NCBI GenBank assembly: GCA_964639935.1
Contig: CAZXGT010000016.1
Coordinates: 1 to 32,333, forward strand
Direction of reading: 5' to 3'
From: CALNYS01 sp964639935
Lineage (GTDB): Bacteria; Planctomycetota; Phycisphaerae; Phycisphaerales; UBA1924
DNA length: 32,333 bases
Shown here: positions 15,777 to 22,697 of the stretch, in pieces
Layout: every line of letters starts with the position of its first letter
Numbering within the stretch: position 1 is the first letter of the stretch
Notes under the pieces: generated by a model
Told to the model about the DNA's origin: nothing
Database searches by the model: none
Seen by the model: only the letters and a program-made list of their open reading frames with translations
Made by a program: the position numbers and the translations under genes

Positions 15777-16549
15777 CCCTTGAGAGCGCCATCTACGAGG
15801 GCTGGGTCCGCCACCGCCGCTACGAGCCCAGGCCGCACGACTTCCGCTACCGCATGTTCCAGCTCTATCTCGACCTGAGCGAGCTCGACCGCGTCTTCGC
15901 CGGGGCCCGACTCTGGTCCGTCGGCCGCCGGAACATCGCCTGGTTCCGCCGCGCCGACTACCACGGCGATCCCGCCCGCCCCCTCGACGGGTGCGTTCGC
16001 GACCTCGTCGAGCGCGAGACAGGCGACCGTCCCGGCGGACCCATCCGCCTGCTCACGCACCTCCGCACCTTCGGGGTCGTCTTCAACCCCGTCAGCTTCT
16101 ACTACGTCTTCGACGACGCCGGCGAGCGTCTCCGATGGATCGTCTCCGAGATCCACAACACGCCCTGGAACGAGCGCCACTGCTACGTGCTTCCCGCTGC
16201 CGAAAACGGGAGCGGCGTGCGCGCCCGGTTCGATAAACGCTTCCACGTGTCGCCCTTCATGCCCATGGACCACCGCTATGAGTGGCGCCTCACAAGCCCG
16301 GCCGAGCGCCTCGTCGTGCACATGAAGAATCTTCAAGACGATCGCGTGGTCTTCGACGCCACCATGGTCATGGCGCGACGTCGGCTCACGCCCGCCCGCC
16401 TCAACGCCTGCCTCGCTCGGTATCCTCTGCTGACCGCACGCGTCTTCACCGCCATCTACTGGCAGGCCGCCCGCCTCTGGTTCAAGCGAACGCCCTTCCA
16501 CCCGCATCCGAAGCGAAACGCCGCCGAACAGGCCGGCAGCCATGTTTGA
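15773..16549 (+). CDS. DUF1365 family protein
   Basis: A 258-residue protein of unknown biochemical role. DUF1365 features are the start 'ESAIYEGWVRHRRYEPRPHDFRYRMF', then 'LRTFGVVFNPVSFYYVFD', 'EIHNTPWNERHCYVL', and 'FHVSPFMPMDHRYEWRL'. The GTG at 15773 overlaps the preceding TGA (GTGA). The same frame is open far upstream, but that part is only a shadow of the flavoprotein gene. The end overlaps the CFA-synthase-like gene by 8 nt. The family almost always travels with the flavoprotein before it and the methyltransferase after it, so a shared membrane-lipid pathway is the reasonable inference. Confidence 0.9.
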   Translation: MTLESAIYEGWVRHRRYEPRPHDFRYRMFQLYLDLSELDRVFAGARLWSVGRRNIAWFRRADYHGDPARPLDGCVRDLVERETGDRPGGPIRLLTHLRTFGVVFNPVSFYYVFDDAGERLRWIVSEIHNTPWNERHCYVLPAAENGSGVRARFDKRFHVSPFMPMDHRYEWRLTSPAERLVVHMKNLQDDRVVFDATMVMARRRLTPARLNACLARYPLLTARVFTAIYWQAARLWFKRTPFHPHPKRNAAEQAGSHV

Positions 16550-17834
16550 ATCCTCCCCCACCATCTCCAGAAGCGACGCCCGCCGCCGTTCCCTGGGTCC
16601 GATCGATCGCCTCGCCAGGCGGGCTCTGTTCTCGCGCCTGAGCTCCCTCCGCTCGGGCCGTCTTGAGATCACCGACGCCGAGGGCGCCGCCACGCTCGGC
16701 GACCCGGGCGCCGGCGGGCGCGCGACGCTGACGGTTCGGGACGGACGCCTCTACCGCCGGGCCGCCATCGACGGCGCCAACGGCGTCGCCGCCGCCTACA
16801 TCGACGGCTGGTGGGACGCCGCCGACCTCACCCGCACGCTCCGGCTCTTCGCCCGTGATCTCGCGACGGCGCACGCAACGGGCGGCCCGCTCTCCCGACT
16901 CGGCGCGCAGTTCGCTCGTGCGGGTCACGCCCTCCGCCGCAACACCCGCGCCGGCAGCCGGCGCAATATCGCCGAGCACTACGACCTCGGCAACGATCTC
17001 TTCGCCGCCTTCCTCGACGAGACGATGACCTACTCCGCGGCGATCTTCGACGCCCCTGACGCCACGCTCGAGCGCGCGCAGGCCGCCAAGCTTGAGCGCC
17101 TCTGCCGAAAGCTCGACCTGCGCGAGAGCGACCATCTCCTCGAGATCGGCAGCGGCTGGGGCAGTATGGCCATCCACGCCGCACGAACCACGGGCTGCCG
17201 CGTCACCACCACCACGATCTCGAAAGAGCAGCACGAGCTCGCGAAGCGGCGCGTCGAGGAGGCCGGCCTCGCCGACCGCGTCGACGTGCTCCTTCGCGAC
17301 TACCGCGATCTTCAAGGGACCTACGACAAGCTCGTCAGCATCGAGATGATCGAGGCCGTCGGGCACGACTACCTCCCGGCTTACTTCCGCGCGATCTCCC
17401 GTCTGCTCAAGCCGCACGGCGCCGCCGCGATCCAGGCCATCACCATGCCCGACGACCGCTACGAGCGCTACCGCCGCAAGCCCGACTTCATCCAGCGCTT
17501 CGTCTTCCCCGGGAGCTGCTGTCCCTCCCACGGGGCCATCGCCGGCGCGGTCGCGGCGTCGGATCTCCGGCTCGTCCACGCCGAGGAGCTCGGCCCGCAC
17601 TACGCCGAGACGCTCCGTAGGTGGCGCGCCCGCTTCAACGAGAACATCGACCGCGTCCGCGAGCTCGGCTACCCGGCGCGCTTCGAGCGCCTCTGGAACT
17701 ACTACCTCTGCTACTGCGAGGCCGGTTTCGCCGAGCGCGCCGTCGGGCTCTCACAGCTCGTCTACCACAAGCCGCGGCGAGACGCCGATGTCCAGATCCG
17801 CCCCGCGCCCTCGCTCAACGGCGCCGACGCGTGA
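16542..17834 (+). CDS. CFA-synthase-like SAM methyltransferase 1, lacking the bicarbonate-site Cys
   Basis: A 430-residue protein of the cyclopropane-fatty-acyl-phospholipid synthase family. An N-terminal lipid-binding region (~1-135) is followed by 'HYDLGNDLFAAFLDETMTYSAAIF' (from 146), the SAM loop 'LLEIGSGWGS' (G203-x-G205-x-G207), 'SIEMIEAVG', and 'FPGSCCPSH'. It transfers a methyl group from SAM to a double bond in a phospholipid acyl chain. Where E. coli CFA synthase has C139 ('YSCAYW'), this protein has A166 ('YSAAIF'), so the bicarbonate base site that closes the cyclopropane ring may be altered. That would suit a methyl-branched or trans-unsaturated product. It is coupled to DUF1365 upstream (8-nt overlap) and DUF2878 downstream (GTGA). 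Confidence 0.92.
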   Translation: MFESSPTISRSDARRRSLGPIDRLARRALFSRLSSLRSGRLEITDAEGAATLGDPGAGGRATLTVRDGRLYRRAAIDGANGVAAAYIDGWWDAADLTRTLRLFARDLATAHATGGPLSRLGAQFARAGHALRRNTRAGSRRNIAEHYDLGNDLFAAFLDETMTYSAAIFDAPDATLERAQAAKLERLCRKLDLRESDHLLEIGSGWGSMAIHAARTTGCRVTTTTISKEQHELAKRRVEEAGLADRVDVLLRDYRDLQGTYDKLVSIEMIEAVGHDYLPAYFRAISRLLKPHGAAAIQAITMPDDRYERYRRKPDFIQRFVFPGSCCPSHGAIAGAVAASDLRLVHAEELGPHYAETLRRWRARFNENIDRVRELGYPARFERLWNYYLCYCEAGFAERAVGLSQLVYHKPRRDADVQIRPAPSLNGADA

Positions 17835-18391
17835 GCCGCCGGCTCACGATCCTCGATTTCGTGCTCTTCAACGTCGGCTGGTTCGCCGCCATCCTGGGCG
17901 CCGCCAACGGCGTTCCCTGGCTCGGCCCGATCGTCATCGCGCTCCTGACGCTCGGGCGTCTGTGGCTCCTGAAGTTCGCCGCCGGCGCGCTCGCGCTCTA
18001 CGCCCTCGCCTTCGTCGTCGGCTACGCCGCGGATCTCGCCGTCGTCATGGCGGGCGCCCTCGGCTTCCCGCCCGTCGCCCGCTGGCCCGTTCCGCTGGAT
18101 CATCCCGTCCCGCTCTGGATGCCCGCGATGTGGATCAACTTCGCCGGGGCCCTGCACTTCTCGCTTCGCTTTTTCCGCGGACGCTACACCCTCGCCGCCG
18201 CCGTCGCCCTCGTCGGCGGGCCGCTCGCCTATCTCGCGGGCCATCGCTTCGGCGCCGTCGAGCTCGCCGACCCCCTCTGGCGATCGCTCCTGGCCGTCGG
18301 CGTCGAGTACCTCATCGCTCTCCCGCTTCTGCTCTGGATCGCCGACCGCTTCTGGCCACCCTCGGAGCCGACCGCTATCAATGAGCGGTGA
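17831..18391 (+). CDS. DUF2878 family membrane protein
   Basis: A 186-residue integral membrane protein with about five hydrophobic segments. DUF2878 features are the N-terminus 'ILDFVLFNVGWFAAILGAA' and 'PLWMPAMWINFAGALHFSLRFF'. No function is known for the family. It begins at GTG 17831, overlapping the methyltransferase stop (GTGA). A longer reading of the same frame upstream lies inside the methyltransferase gene and is rejected. A gap of 24 nt follows before the next gene. Proteins of this family are repeatedly found next to DUF1365 and CFA-synthase-like genes, which supports a role in the same lipid process. Confidence 0.82.
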   Translation: MSRRLTILDFVLFNVGWFAAILGAANGVPWLGPIVIALLTLGRLWLLKFAAGALALYALAFVVGYAADLAVVMAGALGFPPVARWPVPLDHPVPLWMPAMWINFAGALHFSLRFFRGRYTLAAAVALVGGPLAYLAGHRFGAVELADPLWRSLLAVGVEYLIALPLLLWIADRFWPPSEPTAINER

Positions 18392-18415
18392 CATGAACCG
18401 CCTTGGAGCAATGAA

Positions 18416-19204
18416 ATGAGCATCTGGATCCTTATTCTGATCGCGCTCGTCGCGATGTCCATCGTCATGACCGCGCTCTGGTTCGTTCAGCGCCGAACCC
18501 ACAACGCCGGCATCGTCGACGTCGCCTGGACCTTCGGCACCGGCCTCTGCGCGATCTGGTTCGCCTGGGGCGCCGACGGCGACGAGGCCCGACGCTGGCT
18601 CGTCGCCATCCTCGCCGGGCTCTGGTCCGCGCGACTCGGCTTCTACCTCGCCAAGCGCATGATCGGCGACCACGAGGACCGGCGCTACCAGTCCATGCGC
18701 GAAAAGTGGGGGGACAACACCCAACGCAACCTCTTCCTCCTCTTCCAGGTCCAGGCCTTCTGGGCCGTGCTCTTCGCGCTCCCGATGCTCGTCGCCGCTT
18801 CCAACGCCGAGCCCGGCCTGCGCTGGTACGACTTCCTCGGCGTCGGCATCTGGCTCGTCGCCGTCATCGGCGAGGCCGTCGCCGACCGCCAGCTCCAGCG
18901 GTTCCGAAAGGATCCCGCCACCAGCGGTGAAGTCTGCACGCGCGGCCTCTGGCGATACTCCAGGCACCCCAACTACTTCTTCGAGTGGATTCACTGGTGG
19001 GCCTACGTCGCTATCGGCCTCGCCGGTCAGTGGGGATGGCTCACCATCTTCGGTCCCATCGTGATGATCATCTTCCTCTTCTTTATCTCCGGCATCCCCA
19101 TCACCGAGCGGGCCCTCGTCAAGTCCCGCGGCGACAAGTACCGCCGCTACCAGAAGACCACCAGCCCCTTCATCCCGCTCCCGCCCAAGGAGAGCCCGGC
19201 ATGA
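18416..19204 (+). CDS. DUF1295 / steroid 5-alpha-reductase-like membrane protein
   Basis: A 262-residue integral membrane protein with about seven hydrophobic helices. The signature at residues 183-191, 'RHPNYFFEW', and the preceding 'GEVCTRGLWRYS' are typical of DUF1295 and of the related ICMT/5-alpha-reductase methyl- or hydride-transferring membrane enzymes. By analogy it may reduce a double bond in a modified acyl chain, but that is inference. GGAG at 18405-18408 sits 7 nt before the ATG at 18416. This is the only gene in the operon with its own clear ribosome-binding site after a gap. Its stop overlaps the next start (ATGA). Confidence 0.88.
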   Translation: MSIWILILIALVAMSIVMTALWFVQRRTHNAGIVDVAWTFGTGLCAIWFAWGADGDEARRWLVAILAGLWSARLGFYLAKRMIGDHEDRRYQSMREKWGDNTQRNLFLLFQVQAFWAVLFALPMLVAASNAEPGLRWYDFLGVGIWLVAVIGEAVADRQLQRFRKDPATSGEVCTRGLWRYSRHPNYFFEWIHWWAYVAIGLAGQWGWLTIFGPIVMIIFLFFISGIPITERALVKSRGDKYRRYQKTTSPFIPLPPKESPA

Positions 19205-20283
19205 ACCCCCTCACCCTCGCGATCGACCTCGCCGAACGCGGACGCGTCCCCGACGCGCTCATCCGCGCGGGCATCCGCCGACTCTGCAAGCGCCGCCTGC
19301 GCGAGATCGCCGCCGCTGACGCCGACGGCGCCGCCGACGCCTTCGCGCGAGACATGCGCTCCGGCCCCGTCGCCCCGGTCCCGGGCGCCGCCAACGAGCA
19401 GCACTACGAAGTCCCCGCCGAGTTCTTCGCCCTCGCCCTGGGCGCCCATCGCAAATACTCCTGCTGCTACTGGCCCGACGGCGTCGCGACCCTCGACGAC
19501 GCCGAAGCCGCCGCGCTCGAGCAGTCGGGCGCCCGCGCTGAGCTCGAGGACGGCCAGCGCATCCTCGAGCTCGGCTGCGGCTGGGGCTCGCTGACCCTCT
19601 GGATGGCCGAGAACTACCCGGGCTCGACGATCACCGCCGTCTCCAACTCCGCCTCCCAGCGCGAGTTCATCGAGGCGCGCGCCCGCGATCGCGGCCTCGA
19701 GAACATCCGCGTCGTCACCGCCGACATGAACGACTTCGAGGCCGATCAGCGTTTCGACCGCGTCGTCTCCATCGAGATGTTCGAGCACATGCGCAACTAC
19801 GCCGAGCTCCTCCGCCGCGTCGCGACATGGCTCGAGCCCGACGGCAAGCTCTTCCTCCACGTCTTCGCCCACCGATCCGCGCCCTACGCCTTCGAGACCG
19901 ATGGCCCCGCCAACTGGATGGGACGACACTTCTTCACCGGCGGCATCATGCCGAGCCTCGATCTCCTCGACCGCTTCAACGAGCACCTCCGCGTCGCCGA
20001 CCGATGGACCTGGAGCGGCGTCCACTACCAGCGCACCGCCGAGGCCTGGCTCGCGAACATCGACCGCCGCAAGCGCGAGGCCGTCGCCGTGCTCGAGCGC
20101 ACCGCCAACCCGGCCTCGGGCGAGCGTCAGTTCCACCGCTGGCGTCTGTTCTTCATGGCCTGCGCCGAGCTCTTCGGCTACGCCGACGGCCGCGAGTGGC
20201 TCGTGGGGCACTACCTGCTCGAACCCGTCGCCGCCCCGAGCGACCGCGCGACCCGTGCGCCGATCGCCGGGAGCGCCTCGTGA
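19201..20283 (+). CDS. CFA-synthase-like SAM methyltransferase 2 (coclaurine N-methyltransferase-like subgroup)
   Basis: A 360-residue protein, shorter than the first paralogue and from another branch of the family. 'NEQHYEVPAEFFALALG' (65-81) and 'KYSCCYWPDG' (85-94) resemble the subgroup that includes plant coclaurine N-methyltransferases. The SAM loop is 'ILELGCGWGS' (121-130), followed by 'IEMFEHM' (191-197). Here the Cys of the YSCxYW motif is kept. It probably methylates lipids or another amphipathic substrate; whether carbon or nitrogen is methylated cannot be decided. The ATG overlaps the DUF1295 stop (ATGA), and its stop overlaps the following GTG (GTGA). The longer frame upstream is a shadow of DUF1295. 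Confidence 0.88.
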   Translation: MNPLTLAIDLAERGRVPDALIRAGIRRLCKRRLREIAAADADGAADAFARDMRSGPVAPVPGAANEQHYEVPAEFFALALGAHRKYSCCYWPDGVATLDDAEAAALEQSGARAELEDGQRILELGCGWGSLTLWMAENYPGSTITAVSNSASQREFIEARARDRGLENIRVVTADMNDFEADQRFDRVVSIEMFEHMRNYAELLRRVATWLEPDGKLFLHVFAHRSAPYAFETDGPANWMGRHFFTGGIMPSLDLLDRFNEHLRVADRWTWSGVHYQRTAEAWLANIDRRKREAVAVLERTANPASGERQFHRWRLFFMACAELFGYADGREWLVGHYLLEPVAAPSDRATRAPIAGSAS

Positions 20284-20612
20284 AGGGCCTCGTCGCGCTC
20301 GCCGCCGCGCTCCTGATCGTCATGCTCGCCGCACTCGCCTACGGCTTCACGGCCGGCGACGGCTGGAGCGAGCTCCAGACGCTCCTCGGCTACCCATGGT
20401 TCGTCGTGACCCTCATCGACATCTACGTCGGGTTCATCCTCTTTGCCGTCTGGATCGGCTTCCGCGAGAAGCCGCTCGCCGCGACGCTCTGGATCGTCGC
20501 GCTCCTCCTCCTCGGAAACGCCCTCGCCGCGCTCTACGCGCTGATCGCCCTCATTCAGTCCCACGGCGACCGGAGCCGTTTCTGGCTCGGCGCCCGCGCC
20601 CCCGCCGCCTGA
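20280..20612 (+). CDS. Small membrane protein, DUF1475-like, last gene of the lipid operon
   Basis: A 110-residue protein with about three membrane helices: 'LVALAAALLIVMLAALAYGF', 'WFVVTLIDIYVGFILFAVWIGF' and 'ATLWIVALLLLGNALAALYALIAL'. The second segment with 'REK' following it resembles DUF1475. No function is known. It starts at GTG 20280, overlapping the stop of the second methyltransferase (GTGA), and so belongs to the same operon. Its stop lies one base from the stop of the convergent histidine kinase. Confidence 0.75.
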   Translation: MKGLVALAAALLIVMLAALAYGFTAGDGWSELQTLLGYPWFVVTLIDIYVGFILFAVWIGFREKPLAATLWIVALLLLGNALAALYALIALIQSHGDRSRFWLGARAPAA

Positions 20613-20613
20613 C

Positions 20614-21803
20614 CTACTCCTCTTCCTCCGCAGGAACCGCCTCCTCCTCGTGCGCCTTGGGAAGACGGATCGTGAACTCACACCCCGGATCCCGATTCTC
20701 CACCACGATCTTCCCGCCGTGCAGCTCCGTGATGCTCTGGGCGATCTCGAGCCCGAGCCCGGATCCCCGACCCGNNNNNNNNNNNNNNNNNNNNNNNNNN
20801 NNNNNNNNNNNNNNNNNNNNNNNNNNNNNNNNNNNNNNNNNNNNNNNNNNNNNNNNNNNNNNNNNNNNNNNNNNCGCGTCTTGCCCTCGCGCACCCGCGA
20901 GAGCAGCAGGAAGCTCTCGATCATCCGCCCGAGCCGGCGCATCTCACCCTCCACGCTCTCAATGAACTCCTGCGCCGGCTCCGGGAGGCCCGCCCTCCCC
21001 GGCATCGTCTGCGCTTGCGCCAAAATCACGCTGAGCGGCGTCTTGAGCTCGTGCGAAACATTCGTCAGGAATCGCGACTGCGCCCGGTACCCATCCTCGA
21101 TGCGCTCAAACGCCGCCGCGAGCTCCTCCTGCATGTGCGCCGTCTCGCTCGATCCCGATTCGAGCCGCTCGAGGTCCGGCATGTGCTCCGGCGTGATCTC
21201 CGTCGCCAGCTTCTGCATCGTCACGATCGGCTTCACCGCCGCGCCCGCCAGGAACCACGTCCCGCCCACGAGGAGGAGCAGCGACGCCGCGCTCGCCGCC
21301 GCGATCACTCGCTCCAGCTCCACCTGCGCCTGCTGGGCCAGAAGATCCGATTTCACCACGAACGCGGTATAGAAACGCCCATCCCCGCCCCGGAACACCC
21401 GACCGGACACCCGAAACGGCGCGCCCTCGTCCCCCGTCTCCGTGCCGAAGCCAGTCGCCCCAGGCATCGCCTCCGCCCGCGACGCCACGCGGGCCCACAG
21501 GCCCTCCGGGAGCGCCGCGCCGCTTACCAGGGCCGCAGAACCCGCGTCGTCGTAGATCGCAAACGACACGTCATTCGGGATCCCCGACGCGGCGTCCGCC
21601 CATCGCGATCGCTCCAGATCACGAACGTTCGTCACGAGCTCCGTCAGACGATCGCGCAGGCGATCATCATGCACCTGCCGAATCACGTTCCGTTGATTCA
21701 CCGACACCACGATCCACATGGCGCCCTGGATCACAACCACGATCACGAGCAGCCAGAACGTGATCTTGACGCGAAGCGATAATCGGCGAAGGGACCCGAG
21801 AAT
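20614..21803 (-). CDS. Two-component sensor histidine kinase, interrupted by an assembly gap
   Basis: The gene pairs with the response regulator just upstream. Numbering here is from GTG 21746. A membrane helix is at the N-terminus, a periplasmic domain at ~20-145, a second helix at ~150-170 and a HAMP-like linker at ~170-222. The phospho-acceptor is H232 in 'FLTNVSHELKTPLSVILAQ'. After the N run the frame resumes with 'GSGLGLEIAQSITELHGGKI' and ends at the TAG at 20614-20616. The N and D boxes of the ATPase lie in the gap. The start is unclear: the conserved-looking 'SLRVKITFWLLV' precedes GTG 21746. Upstream only ATT (21803) or CTG (21806) is available, 8 or 5 nt after GGAG. I place it at ATT 21803. 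The two parts are out of frame across 100 N. Confidence 0.85.
20775..20874. other. Assembly gap of 100 N inside the histidine kinase
   Basis: Exactly 100 N, the usual placeholder for a gap of unknown size. The frame before and after is consistent only if the true length leaves remainder 2 on division by 3. From typical kinase spacing between the end of the dimerisation domain and the 'GLGL' box, roughly 300 nt are missing. Confidence 0.97.
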
Positions 21804-21806
21804 CAG

Positions 21807-22496
21807 TCAGACTCCAGCGACCGAATCCATGACGCCGAAGCGATAGCCGGCGCCCTTGATCGTGTGAATCAGATCGCGATCGAAGCCGCGATCGATCTTC
21901 TTCCGCAGCGACGAGATGTACACGTCGATCACGTTGCTCGTCGGCTCGAAGTTGATGTCCCACACCTTCTCGCCGATCTGCGCCCGCGACAGCACCCGGT
22001 TCTGATTCCGCATCAGATACTCAAGCAGCGCGAACTCCTTGTTCGAGAGCTCGAAACGCTGCCCGGCGCGCTCCGCCACACGCGAGTACAGATCAAGCTC
22101 CAGATCGTCGCACCGAAGCGTCCGCGACTCCGTCGCCTCGCCGCGACGGAAGATCGCCCGAACCCGCGCCAAGAGCTCCTCGAACTCGAACGGCTTCGTG
22201 ATGTAATCGTCCGCGCCCGCGTCAAGCCCACGCACCTTCTCGTCCGTCGCCGAGAGCGCCGTCAGCATGATCACCGGCGTCTTGACCTTCCGCCGCCGAA
22301 GGTTCCGGCACACCTCCGTGCCGTCGCGGTCCGGCAGCATCAGATCGAGAAGAATCACGTCGTAGTTCGTCCGCGTCGCCATCTCTTCGCCCTCGAAGCC
22401 GTTGTGCGACACGTCGACGGCGAAACCGTGCTCCTGCAATCCCTGCTGCACCGCCTCCGCCATCTTCGGATTGTCTTCAACGATCAGAACCCGCAT
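21807..22496 (-). CDS. OmpR/PhoB-family response regulator
   Basis: A 229-residue DNA-binding response regulator. The receiver domain has acidic D8, the phospho-acceptor D51 in 'YDVILLDLMLPD', T79 and K101 ('DDYITKPF'). The C-terminal winged helix has 'FELSNKEFALLEYLMRN', 'VLSRAQIGEKVWD' and 'VIDVYISSLRKKID'. It is closest in style to CusR/CopR-type regulators, but the signal is unknown. The ATG at 22496 is preferred to an upstream in-frame alternative because GGGAG lies 9 nt before it and because 'MRVLIVEDNPKM' is the canonical start. It shares its stop codon position and reading frame with the kinase that follows directly. It is divergent from the mechanosensitive channel gene, which may be a target. 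Confidence 0.95.
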   Translation of the reverse strand: MRVLIVEDNPKMAEAVQQGLQEHGFAVDVSHNGFEGEEMATRTNYDVILLDLMLPDRDGTEVCRNLRRRKVKTPVIMLTALSATDEKVRGLDAGADDYITKPFEFEELLARVRAIFRRGEATESRTLRCDDLELDLYSRVAERAGQRFELSNKEFALLEYLMRNQNRVLSRAQIGEKVWDINFEPTSNVIDVYISSLRKKIDRGFDRDLIHTIKGAGYRFGVMDSVAGV

Positions 22497-22684
22497 ATCT
22501 TCACGCTCCCAGTCAGCCGCGCGTTGCCTCAAGATCGCGAGAATCAGGACGCGGCTTGGTTCACCCGTTTGTAGCGCAACGCGACGCGCACTTCATGAGA
22601 AAACCATGAAAAGAATCTCATGCGCGATCCGCTCCGCGTGTCGATCGACCTTCCCTCGCCCCCAGTCGCCACGCGTTGACCCGC

Positions 22685-22690
22685 TAGAGT
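22685..22690 (+). promoter_or_regulatory. TAGAGT box 7 nt before the MscK-like gene (leaderless-type promoter candidate)
   Basis: This lies in the 201-nt divergent gap (22497-22697) between the response regulator and the channel gene. The ATG at 22698 has no ribosome-binding site. TTGAC at 22676-22680 is too close to act as a -35 for this box. Confidence 0.3.
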
Positions 22691-22697
22691 ACCGGCG

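Noticed and set aside
21807..21809. Fusion of response regulator and kinase into one hybrid protein by readthrough
   Set aside because: The frame is shared, but a TGA separates them, and nothing nearby suggests recoding. Noted as a minor alternative in the start-codon finding.
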